64,000 bases of DNA, taken from Pedobacter sp. Leaf250. GTDB lineage: Bacteria; Bacteroidota; Bacteroidia; Sphingobacteriales; Sphingobacteriaceae. Made by a program: the position numbers and the translations under genes. The stretch spans positions 186,001 to 250,000 of the forward strand of contig NZ_CAKLBU010000001.1 in the NCBI RefSeq assembly GCF_920984735.1, read 5' to 3'. The notes under the pieces were generated by a model. It did not search any database. It was not told the origin of the DNA and saw only the letters and a list, made by a program, of their open reading frames with translations. The stretch's first letter is position 1, and each line of letters opens with the position of its first letter. Of this stretch, positions 45,452 through 53,091 are shown one piece after another.

Positions 45452-45465
45452 CTAAAGAATAGTTT

Positions 45466-46530
45466 TTACTTTTTGTTAGGAAAGGCCATCAACAAGGCCT
45501 TAGCCTCTTTTGAAGAAAGTTTAGAAATACTTCCATGCCTGGCATCATCTGGTATTGAAGTACTATTTTCTAATTTCCAATTCAATAAATCTGCCGATGA
45601 TGAAATGCCAAACTTGTCGACCATTGGATAATCATACAATAACAACCATCCGTTTTTTACAGGATCTTTCATCACACTGGGCCCTTCGGTTATGGTTGGC
45701 GCAATTTGTCCATTATTTAATGGCCCGTTATGAATTTTGTAAGGCCCCTCAATATTTGTAGATGTTGCTAACCTAATGCCGCGGCGCTCGCCGTTTTTTG
45801 CACCAAACTCTTCTTTTTTGTGAAAAAGATAATATATGCCTTTAAACTTAGTGATTGTGCCATCGATAACAGAATAAGGCGGAGCAAACATCACTTTTGC
45901 AGCGCTAAAATTTTCCCAATCGGTTGTGGTGCAAAACCATAATTTGCTTTCTTTCCAGCCAGCATCTTTAAAGGATGATGACCAAAAGATTGTATATGTT
46001 TTAGTATTTGCGTCGAAGTAAAACTCTGGAGCCCAAATACTTCCAATAAAATTACCTGCCTCGTCTTTAACATGCTTCATTAAGGGAATAAATTTTTCGA
46101 ACTTCCAATTTATCAGGTTTTTCGATGTAGCATAAGTAACGCTTGGGCCAAATTTTTTCCTGTTTTCAGGCCCTGCGCCACCTGTGGCAATCAATCGCCA
46201 AATCCCGTCTTCTCCACGATGGATATACTGATCACGCATAAATTGATCCCAAATGGGCGCATTATTATTTAATGCAGTCCAATTGCGGCCATCGTTTAAT
46301 AAGGCCATGTGAAGTTTAGCACTCAACATAGGATTGGGCAATGGAACTTCCACGGTTTCACCTTTAGCATTAATTTCAATGCGGGTTGGGTAACGTTGCC
46401 TAAAGTAGGTGAGCATCCAAACGCTATCTGCTTTTATTTCTAATTTTTTCGGTGAAATTTTTTTCTCCTGCGCTTTGGAGATTTGCATCATTACAAAAAG
46501 CAACATTAACAAGGAAAGTATTTTTTTCAT
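45466..46530 (-). CDS. Glycoside hydrolase family 43-like secreted protein
   Basis: This 354-aa protein has a signal peptide (MKKILSLLMLLFVMMQISKA) and five-bladed propeller features: ALLNDGRNWTALN, RDQYIHRGEDGIWRLIATGG, SIWAPEFYFDANTKTYTIFW (central acid region) and PTITEGPSVMKDPVKNGWLL. This pattern belongs to GH43-like arabinanase/xylosidase relatives. I cannot fix the three catalytic acids without alignment, so activity is an inference. It follows the SMP-30-like gene by 21 bp on the minus strand, suggesting a small carbohydrate operon. Confidence 0.82.
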   Translation of the reverse strand: MKKILSLLMLLFVMMQISKAQEKKISPKKLEIKADSVWMLTYFRQRYPTRIEINAKGETVEVPLPNPMLSAKLHMALLNDGRNWTALNNNAPIWDQFMRDQYIHRGEDGIWRLIATGGAGPENRKKFGPSVTYATSKNLINWKFEKFIPLMKHVKDEAGNFIGSIWAPEFYFDANTKTYTIFWSSSFKDAGWKESKLWFCTTTDWENFSAAKVMFAPPYSVIDGTITKFKGIYYLFHKKEEFGAKNGERRGIRLATSTNIEGPYKIHNGPLNNGQIAPTITEGPSVMKDPVKNGWLLLYDYPMVDKFGISSSADLLNWKLENSTSIPDDARHGSISKLSSKEAKALLMAFPNKK

Positions 46531-46551
46531 GTGATGATTTGTTTTGTAGCG

Positions 46552-47376
46552 TTAAAACTTCAACTTATAAGCTATTACTGAATTCGCATTAAAGGTTGGC
46601 ACATAGAGTATTTTGTTCTTTTGATCGTAACCAATATCTGCTGTGTTCATTTGGCCTCGAACATCTAAAAGCTTTTGCTTAGCACCATCCTTATTAACAT
46701 GATAAATGACGCCTTCCCAGCAGGTTACGATGAAATTGCCTTTCCCATCGGGTTCGAGGCCATCGCCTGATGCCGCTAAATTTTGAGCAATCTGGGTTTC
46801 AACTTTGTTATTATCAAACCTTAAAAGTCTTGTGCCCGACAAAACATGCAACACATTGTTGATGAATTTTAAACCGTTTGGCGATACCACATCCTCTAAA
46901 TAAACTTCGCTTTTGCTATTTTCTATACGATGAATTTTATTTTTCCGCGTATCAGAAACATAAATTATTCCTGTATTATCAATTGCAATATCATTTAGAA
47001 AAACCGCATCCGGAACTTCGGTGGTATCTACAATTTTAGCAGTAGCCGTATCTATTCCATATACTACATCAAGATCGGCGACATAAATTTTTCCTTTATA
47101 AATTGCCATTCCCTTAGGTGCATTTAAGCCAGTAATCCATTTAGCGTTTTTAACACTTCCATCTACATTAAGGATAGCGATGCCACCTTTGCCATCTTTT
47201 TCATTTGCTGCACCATCAATCAGTGAAACATAAAGTTTGTTTTGACCTTCAATAAAAAGCACAGATTCTGGAACGGGAAGTTGCGCTTTCGATTCCCACA
47301 ATTTTGTAAGAGTGGTTGATTGAGCAATAGATGATAATGAAGTGAAAAGTATAATGATTGCCAGGATGTATTTCAT
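46552..47376 (-). CDS. SMP-30/gluconolactonase-like beta-propeller protein
   Basis: This 274-aa secreted protein (signal MKYILAIIILFTSLSSIAQS) has repeated propeller strands: GLNAPKGMAIYKGKIYVADLD, FLNDIAIDNTGIIYVSDTRK, SPNGLKFINNVLHVLSG and GLEPDGKGNFIVTCW. The pattern matches SMP-30/LRE-like proteins, including lactonases. The Asp/Asn residues of the central metal site seem present, but this was not confirmed by alignment. It is first in an operon with the GH43-like gene, so a sugar-lactone role is plausible. Confidence 0.82.
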   Translation of the reverse strand: MKYILAIIILFTSLSSIAQSTTLTKLWESKAQLPVPESVLFIEGQNKLYVSLIDGAANEKDGKGGIAILNVDGSVKNAKWITGLNAPKGMAIYKGKIYVADLDVVYGIDTATAKIVDTTEVPDAVFLNDIAIDNTGIIYVSDTRKNKIHRIENSKSEVYLEDVVSPNGLKFINNVLHVLSGTRLLRFDNNKVETQIAQNLAASGDGLEPDGKGNFIVTCWEGVIYHVNKDGAKQKLLDVRGQMNTADIGYDQKNKILYVPTFNANSVIAYKLKF

Positions 47377-47505
47377 GCCAGAATGATTTGGGTGATCAGC
47401 AAATTATAAAATTTAACCCCGCAAGACAAACTTTTTATGAAAATCACCTTTTGAGGTATTGTTTTCTGGATCCGTGAATGGCATTTTAGCATAAAAATAT
47501 TGGTT

Positions 47506-48270
47506 ATGTGGTATAAAACATTGGTACTTCTGTTTTTGCTTTCATCATGTGTAGAAACAGATGCTCAAAGCAAAAAAAATGCAAAAAAGTTGGTGGTTGC
47601 TAAACAGCTTTCTTTATTGTTTACGGGTAATTTTGAAGGCGTAAATGCAGGCAAAAGTATTTCGATTAGCTTAGATGCAGACAAATCAAATGTTTCAGGA
47701 TTACTGATGATGAATGGAGAATCAGCAAAAATTACCGGTATTTCTAAAAATAATAAGGCCTCAGGGCAAATAAAAGAACTGGCCAGTGGTAAAATTTATT
47801 CTTTCACTGCCGAGCAAAAATTAAATGATTTGAGTTTCTCGATCACTTTTCCTGAATACAATAATCAGGTGGTTAAAATGGATTTGAAAAAAATAACGAC
47901 TGCAAATGCCGCAATAGGGAAGAAACAAAGGGATCAAAATTTGATCGGTACTTGGCGAAATACCGAAGTGATAAGCAGCGGTAGCGGCGAATTTTATTCT
48001 TCCTTTTCTACAGATTATTTTGCCAGGTTTAATGCTGATGGAACAGCTTTGGTTTGGACAGGTAAAAGTGCTGGTGGCAGTAAAAATACAACCATCGATG
48101 CCAGCTCCAATGGTAATGCCCAAAAAATGGAATGGTACACTTCTGGTAAAACATTGTATCTGGTTGATCCAGAGAGCAAACAGGAATCGGCTGTGATTTT
48201 TTATGCTGAACCAAACCGGATGATGCTCACCAGCAATAAAAGTAAAAAGGTTTATCAGAGGATAAATTAA
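47506..48270 (+). CDS. Putative lipoprotein, unknown function, 254 aa
   Basis: The protein starts MWYKTLVLLFLLSSCVE with a good lipobox (LLSSC) and is probably anchored in the outer membrane. Residues ~30-130 (GNFEGVNAGKSISISLDADK, VVKMDLKKI) and ~145-254 (LIGTWRNTEVISSGSG, FNADGTALVWTG) form two lipocalin-like modules of short strands with LIGTW openings. No specific family is recognised. The open frame begins six bases earlier with TTG, but the ATG is preferred. A degenerate form of the operator-promoter unit seen before the next two operons lies upstream (47446-47461). Confidence 0.75.
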   Translation: MWYKTLVLLFLLSSCVETDAQSKKNAKKLVVAKQLSLLFTGNFEGVNAGKSISISLDADKSNVSGLLMMNGESAKITGISKNNKASGQIKELASGKIYSFTAEQKLNDLSFSITFPEYNNQVVKMDLKKITTANAAIGKKQRDQNLIGTWRNTEVISSGSGEFYSSFSTDYFARFNADGTALVWTGKSAGGSKNTTIDASSNGNAQKMEWYTSGKTLYLVDPESKQESAVIFYAEPNRMMLTSNKSKKVYQRIN

Positions 48271-48294
48271 GATTCAACCATTTCTTCATAAAAA

Positions 48295-48310
48295 TACCAT
48301 GCGTATGGTA
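48295..48310. promoter_or_regulatory. Inverted repeat TACCAT-GCGT-ATGGTA, putative response-regulator site
   Basis: A perfect 6-4-6 dyad (7-2-7 in NarL heptamer terms) abuts the -33 TTG of the sensor-kinase promoter. The same design occurs at 50996-51011, before the lipoprotein operon. Confidence 0.6.
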
Positions 48311-48340
48311 TTGTAGAGCATTGTATACTATTTAGTTTTG
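48311..48340 (+). promoter_or_regulatory. Promoter of the sensor kinase/response regulator operon
   Basis: TTG at 48311-48313, exactly 19 bp, then TAGTTTTG at 48333-48340 (TAnnTTTG). Transcription would start about 48347, giving a leader of ~138 nt before the kinase ATG. Confidence 0.65.
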
Positions 48341-48484
48341 TAGTGGTAGCAATTAAGATCGATGATATTCCTCTTCAGGATATCCATCAATAACCATGTT
48401 TTATTATGCATGTTGTTGATCTACAGTGATTTTTATTTTGATATACCATATAAAAATTCAAGGTAATTGCTTTTATTTGTTCAT

Positions 48485-50350
48485 ATGCTTTCAAAAATTA
48501 TCCCACCCTTATTGTTGCTGTTGGTGTTATTTAGCAGTTGCAAAAAAAACAAAAATGAAACGGTTGCCACATCGGCTCCACGTTTATCAAAAATGACCGC
48601 AGAATCATTGTTGATATTTGCTGATTCCATTAAGAAGAACTCGTCCAAATCTGATCTTAAGAAGAATCCATCTTACCTGATCGCAATGGGGTTTTATCAT
48701 GCGAAATCAGCAAAATACCGGCTATCGAATCAAATTTTTAAAGAGGCATTGGCTGTAGTAAATGATAAAGACCTTTATGCCTTAGGTAAAATCTACCATG
48801 GTTTGGGTAATGCTTCATTCAACATGGGAGAACACCCTGAAGCACTCAAGCTTTATACAAAAGCTTTACAGTATTTTGCAAAAATTGGCGATACTAAATC
48901 GCAAGCTGGAATACACTCAAATTTAGCACAACTTTTTCAACTTGATAATGATCATGCACAGGCCAGGTTACATGTAAAAACAGGGCTGGCGCTGCTTGAG
49001 AATCAAAAAAAGTCTTCTGCATATTTACTTATGCTACATGCCATGGCGAATATTTATGGCCAAAGCAATTTCATTGATAGTGCATTAATGCTTGATAAAG
49101 AAGGTTTAGCCATTTCATATGAAATCAATTTACCAGAATACACCTCAATGTTTTTGGATAATAAGGCCAATTGCTTTATGTATAGCAATAGGCCAGATAG
49201 CGCCAAAAAATATTTTTATAAAAGTATGGCTATTGATATGGCTGCGGGAAATATCAAGCAACAATCTGATACCTGGCTTAATTTAGGTGTTTTAGCATCT
49301 ATGCAGCAACAACCTGATAGTGCAGAAAAATATTTTAAAAGGTCTATTTCACTGGCCGATCGTTGTGGCTACAAATTAGGTAAAATGTATGCATTGAAAT
49401 CTTTGGGAGAACTTTACCAGGAAAAAAAACAATTTGAAGCTTCACTGAAAACACATAAAGCATATTTTGCGGTGAAAGATAGCATTGCTAATGAAAAAAA
49501 AGATGCCGCAGTTGCCGAATGGAAAGCGGTATTTGATACCGAGCAAAAAGAACAGGAAATTAAAATGGGCAAGGTAATGCTCGATCGCCAAAATATGATG
49601 ATTTACGGTATTGGAGTGATTTCTGTGTTGGCTCTATTAACTGTTTATTTTGCAGCAAAACGAAACCAGGTTCGTAAAGAAAAGACATTTAACGAACTGG
49701 CTTTTCAAAGAGAACAAAAGGCTGCAGCGGATGTAATAAATGCCGAGGAAGCTGAAAGGAGACGCATTGCGGCAGAACTTCATGATGGTGTTGGGCAAAC
49801 AATGACCGCCGCATGGCTTAACCTTCAAGCCATTGGAGCTGGTGCCAATATCAAGCCAGCAGATTCGGAGCTCCTGCAAACCACCACCAATCTGGTTCAG
49901 GAAAGTTGTACAGAAATTAGAGGAATTAGCCATAATATGATGCCTGATGTATTGCTTTCCAAAGGTCTGGTTCCTGCCACAAAAGCCTTTACAGCCAACA
50001 TTTCTCAGGATCATTTTTCGGTTATGGTATCGGCTGATGAGCAGGAATCGAAACTGGATAAAATGCAGGAACTTATGCTCTATAGGGTGATACAGGAATG
50101 CGTACAAAATACAATAAAACATGCCAGTGCCACTGAACTGGATATTTCCATTAATCATGAACCAGGTAGCATTTCTTTAATGATCGAGGATAATGGAAAA
50201 GGCTTCAATCCAAAACAAAATTTAGAAGGTGAGGGTTTGGGGATGAATAACATACGTAGTCGTGTAAATTACCTGAAAGGAACAGTAGAGTGGAATAGCA
50301 GTATAGAATACGGAGGAACGCTCGTAGCCATTCATATCCCGATATCATGA
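48485..50350 (+). CDS. TPR-containing sensor histidine kinase (NarL-type partner)
   Basis: This 621-aa kinase has a lipoprotein-like or signal N-terminus (MLSKIIPPLLLLLVLFSSCKK), about six tetratricopeptide repeats over residues 70-340 (LGNASFNMGEHPEALKLYTK and similar), a membrane helix at 371-391, then HisKA_3 with phospho-acceptor His ~433 in RRRIAAELHDGVGQTM and a HATPase with N-box CVQNTIKHA and DNGKGF. It would sense a protein or peptide signal in the periplasm through the TPRs and phosphorylate the regulator encoded next, whose ATG overlaps its stop by 4 bp. The open frame begins 18 nt earlier. Confidence 0.94.
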   Translation: MLSKIIPPLLLLLVLFSSCKKNKNETVATSAPRLSKMTAESLLIFADSIKKNSSKSDLKKNPSYLIAMGFYHAKSAKYRLSNQIFKEALAVVNDKDLYALGKIYHGLGNASFNMGEHPEALKLYTKALQYFAKIGDTKSQAGIHSNLAQLFQLDNDHAQARLHVKTGLALLENQKKSSAYLLMLHAMANIYGQSNFIDSALMLDKEGLAISYEINLPEYTSMFLDNKANCFMYSNRPDSAKKYFYKSMAIDMAAGNIKQQSDTWLNLGVLASMQQQPDSAEKYFKRSISLADRCGYKLGKMYALKSLGELYQEKKQFEASLKTHKAYFAVKDSIANEKKDAAVAEWKAVFDTEQKEQEIKMGKVMLDRQNMMIYGIGVISVLALLTVYFAAKRNQVRKEKTFNELAFQREQKAAADVINAEEAERRRIAAELHDGVGQTMTAAWLNLQAIGAGANIKPADSELLQTTTNLVQESCTEIRGISHNMMPDVLLSKGLVPATKAFTANISQDHFSVMVSADEQESKLDKMQELMLYRVIQECVQNTIKHASATELDISINHEPGSISLMIEDNGKGFNPKQNLEGEGLGMNNIRSRVNYLKGTVEWNSSIEYGGTLVAIHIPIS

Positions 50351-50991
50351 ATAAGCCTATGAACATCCGTTTGGCTATTGCCGATGATCATCAGATTGTG
50401 ATTGATGGACTTTGTGCTGCCTTAAAAAATTTCCCTTTCATCACTGTAAATGCCACGCATACCAATGGAAAGTTATTATTGGATAACCTCAAAAGTATTC
50501 CTGTTGATGTGCTGTTAACTGATGTGATGATGCCCGAGTTTAGCGGGTTGGAACTTGCAGTTGCCTTAAGGCAAGAATTTCCAGACGTAAAAATTATTGC
50601 CTTAAGCATGAGTGGCACTGGTTTGTTGGTAGAGGAGATGATTAATAAAGCGGGCATTGAAGGTTATTTGCTTAAACATTGTGGTATTGATGAATTAACT
50701 GATGCCATTCAAAAGGTATTTGCAGGCGGGCATTATTTTCAACCAACAGTGTTAGATGAATTGTCAAAGCACATTCAACTAAGAATTGATACGGTAGCGG
50801 TTCGGCTAACTACAAGAGAAAAAGAAATTATTGCGCTGATGGAAAAAGACTGCAGTAATAAGCAAATTGCAGATGTTTTATACATTTCTGTTAGAACTGT
50901 TGAAACCCACAGAAAGAACATTTTCAGAAAGACAGGTACCAATAATTTACTGGGATTAGTAAAGTGGGCCTACGAACATAAGATCCTGTAA
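50347..50991 (+). CDS. Response regulator, NarL/LuxR family
   Basis: This 214-aa regulator has a receiver domain with acidic pocket Asp13/Asp14, phospho-acceptor Asp59 (LLTDVMMPE), Ser/Thr in ALSMSGTG and Lys in YLLKHCG, plus a C-terminal LuxR helix-turn-helix (LTTREKEIIALMEKDCSNKQ, then VETHRKNIFRKTGTNNLLGL). It is translationally coupled to the kinase (ATGA overlap). NarL-like proteins bind inverted heptamers, and such dyads abut the promoters of its own operon and the next one, making it the best candidate for their regulator. Confidence 0.95.
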   Translation: MNKPMNIRLAIADDHQIVIDGLCAALKNFPFITVNATHTNGKLLLDNLKSIPVDVLLTDVMMPEFSGLELAVALRQEFPDVKIIALSMSGTGLLVEEMINKAGIEGYLLKHCGIDELTDAIQKVFAGGHYFQPTVLDELSKHIQLRIDTVAVRLTTREKEIIALMEKDCSNKQIADVLYISVRTVETHRKNIFRKTGTNNLLGLVKWAYEHKIL

Positions 50992-50995
50992 AATA

Positions 50996-51011
50996 TACCG
51001 TTGCGACGGTA
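50996..51011. promoter_or_regulatory. Inverted repeat TACCGT-TGCG-ACGGTA, putative response-regulator site
   Basis: A perfect 6-4-6 dyad sits 4 bp after the response-regulator stop and directly abuts the -33 TTG of the following promoter. It shares the outer TACC...GGTA and the exact placement with the site at 48295. Confidence 0.65.
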
Positions 51012-51041
51012 TTGTGCAAAATTTGAGCGAGCTTAATTTTG
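51012..51041 (+). promoter_or_regulatory. Promoter of the lipoprotein/TPR/propeller operon
   Basis: TTG at 51012-51014, exactly 19 bp, then TAATTTTG at 51034-51041 (TAnnTTTG). The ATG follows after 4 nt, so the mRNA would be leaderless or nearly so. Confidence 0.65.
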
Positions 51042-51045
51042 TGAT

Positions 51046-52314
51046 ATGGAAAATAAATTTTCAATATTACTTTTAACCAGCTGCCTTATTTTGGCCTTCG
51101 GATGTAAAAAAAATGAATCACTTGTTAAAGAGGATTTGGCAAATGATTTGGCACCTTTTTTCACCCCTGGAAAAGGTTTCAGGCATGTTTATACCGTATC
51201 AGAGGCTACTGCAGGTTTTGTTTCCTTTTTTCAATCAAAAGATCTTTCTGCAACCGATGATGGCAAATTACATTGGGTGTATGATCGCCATAATCCATTT
51301 AGTAAATCGAGGTATTTATACCGGAGCACCATCAATGCCTCAACAGGAGAATTATTACCAACCCAGGGAAAACCCGTAGATAAACTTGCCGACAATTATC
51401 AATGGTATAATAATGCGAATGATATAAATAAAGGCGACCGGGTAAATTTTGTTCCGTATACAGGAAATCTTTATTTAAGCTATCAATCGGCTGGCGGTAC
51501 GTTCAGCGCATCAGGCGATGTGCCCCGATTTGATTATTTGGATTATAGCTTTAATCAACACCCATACATTTACGCCAATGGCGATGTTTATATGTCGTTC
51601 TTTGAAACGGGCAGTACAGATATAGCAAGGGTTTACAGCAGAATTACAACCTTCATTTGGCGCAATGGTATCAAATCAAAAGGTGCTGGTATTGCCAGGC
51701 AATTGTGGAATTATCGGGATATGGCGATTGATTCCCTTTGGCATAAAGCAATTTCTTTTCCGGCAGGGAATAATGGTGAATCACTAGCCTGCACTTTCGA
51801 TGAGCACTCCATTTATTTATATGATGATAAAGGCAAAGTGGTGGCTACAACACCATTTGCTGGAAGAAAATTTCCCACAACCGGAGATTCGTACGCTGCC
51901 GATATTAAGTGGTATGCCAAAACATCAAAAGATATGAAGAAAGTTACTTTAATGGTTGCAGATGTCGATCGCAAAGAAGCTGTATATTATTATAGTACTT
52001 TCAGTATTGATGTTGCTACCAAAAAGATAACTGTTCTAGTTAACAATGCATCAATCGCTAAAACACCACCCATGGACTTTGATTTAGATGGAAATATCTA
52101 TTATGGAAGTTATCCAGAGCAACAAGGTGCAGTAACAGAGGTGATTAAGGTTAACGCCTCTGGCGGAAAATCGGTAATCGCCACCAATTTTATAGGCAGG
52201 CAATTAGTAGAAAAACTTTATGCACTAAACGGTAAGGTTTACATCACTGCGGTAAGCACGGCAACAGTAAAGGGCGAAAACGTAACTCGCCTTACGCTTT
52301 TGGAAAGTAATTAG
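51046..52314 (+). CDS. Putative lipoprotein, possible beta-propeller, 422 aa
   Basis: The protein has a lipobox (LTSCLILAFGC, Cys ~20) followed by KKNE, then ~400 residues of repeated short strands with aromatic turns (HPYIYANGDVYMSFFETG, DFDLDGNIYYGSYPEQQG, LYALNGKVYITAVS). This suggests a propeller on the cell surface or in the periplasm. No family is recognised. It is first in a likely operon with the TPR protein (31-bp gap) and the PQQ-like protein (71-bp gap), under a promoter with the presumed response-regulator dyad. It may be part of the sensed or produced envelope machinery. Confidence 0.8.
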   Translation: MENKFSILLLTSCLILAFGCKKNESLVKEDLANDLAPFFTPGKGFRHVYTVSEATAGFVSFFQSKDLSATDDGKLHWVYDRHNPFSKSRYLYRSTINASTGELLPTQGKPVDKLADNYQWYNNANDINKGDRVNFVPYTGNLYLSYQSAGGTFSASGDVPRFDYLDYSFNQHPYIYANGDVYMSFFETGSTDIARVYSRITTFIWRNGIKSKGAGIARQLWNYRDMAIDSLWHKAISFPAGNNGESLACTFDEHSIYLYDDKGKVVATTPFAGRKFPTTGDSYAADIKWYAKTSKDMKKVTLMVADVDRKEAVYYYSTFSIDVATKKITVLVNNASIAKTPPMDFDLDGNIYYGSYPEQQGAVTEVIKVNASGGKSVIATNFIGRQLVEKLYALNGKVYITAVSTATVKGENVTRLTLLESN

Positions 52315-52345
52315 CATGTTTTTTTAAAATAATCCCTATTTCTTC

Positions 52346-53020
52346 ATGAATATCAGATTAATCATTCTCGTTTTATTCTTCTTTGCTACAGGCATTTTCC
52401 AATTAATGGGCCAGGATATTTCTGCTGATGCCAAAATCGCAGCAAAGGAAAATAATTTTCAGCCAGCTATTTTGGAACTGACAAACATCATCGCAAAAGA
52501 TGTAAATAATGAAAAAGCACTTGTAACCCGTGCTAACTGTTACATCAGAACCGGAAATTCGAGTGCTGCACTTACAGATGCTGAAAATGTAATGAAGATC
52601 AACCCCAAAAATGCCGAGGCGGTTTTTCTGGCAGCAACGGCAATGATTGGTCTTAAAAATTATAATAAAGCTATCGATTATCTCAATCAGGCATTAACAT
52701 TAAAACCGAATTGGTTACAGGCATTACAGTTCAGGGGTAAATTATATGCCCAGATGAAAGTGTCTGATTTAGCCATTGCCGATTTAAGCAAAGTCATTTC
52801 TGCATTGCCAAATGGTGCTGAAGCTTATTTATTTCGTGGCCAAATGTATGCTCAAAAAATGAAGTTTGTTGATGCCATGAATGATTTTATTAAAGTAACT
52901 GAAATTGCTCCATTGGGATCGAAATTGAGTGAGATGGCTAAAGAAGAATTTAAGATAGCTGAAAAGGATTACAATGAGCATGCAAAAATTGGTGGAGCCA
53001 TTTTCAGATCAACACAATAA
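52346..53020 (+). CDS. Secreted TPR protein
   Basis: This 224-aa protein has a signal peptide (MNIRLIILVLFFFATGIFQL, cut near LMGQD) and four to five tetratricopeptide repeats (VTRANCYIRTGNSSAALTDA, FLAATAMIGLKNYNKAIDYL, YLFRGQMYAQKMKFVDAMND). TPRs mediate protein-protein contacts. The neighbouring sensor kinase also carries periplasmic TPRs, so the two may share a ligand or partner. It is probably periplasmic and co-transcribed with the lipoprotein upstream. Confidence 0.86.
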   Translation: MNIRLIILVLFFFATGIFQLMGQDISADAKIAAKENNFQPAILELTNIIAKDVNNEKALVTRANCYIRTGNSSAALTDAENVMKINPKNAEAVFLAATAMIGLKNYNKAIDYLNQALTLKPNWLQALQFRGKLYAQMKVSDLAIADLSKVISALPNGAEAYLFRGQMYAQKMKFVDAMNDFIKVTEIAPLGSKLSEMAKEEFKIAEKDYNEHAKIGGAIFRSTQ

Positions 53021-53091
53021 ACGAAAATCGACGCTGCTTGATGCACCTGTTATTCTCACAATAAAAGATAACCAAATTAAAACCCTATAAC

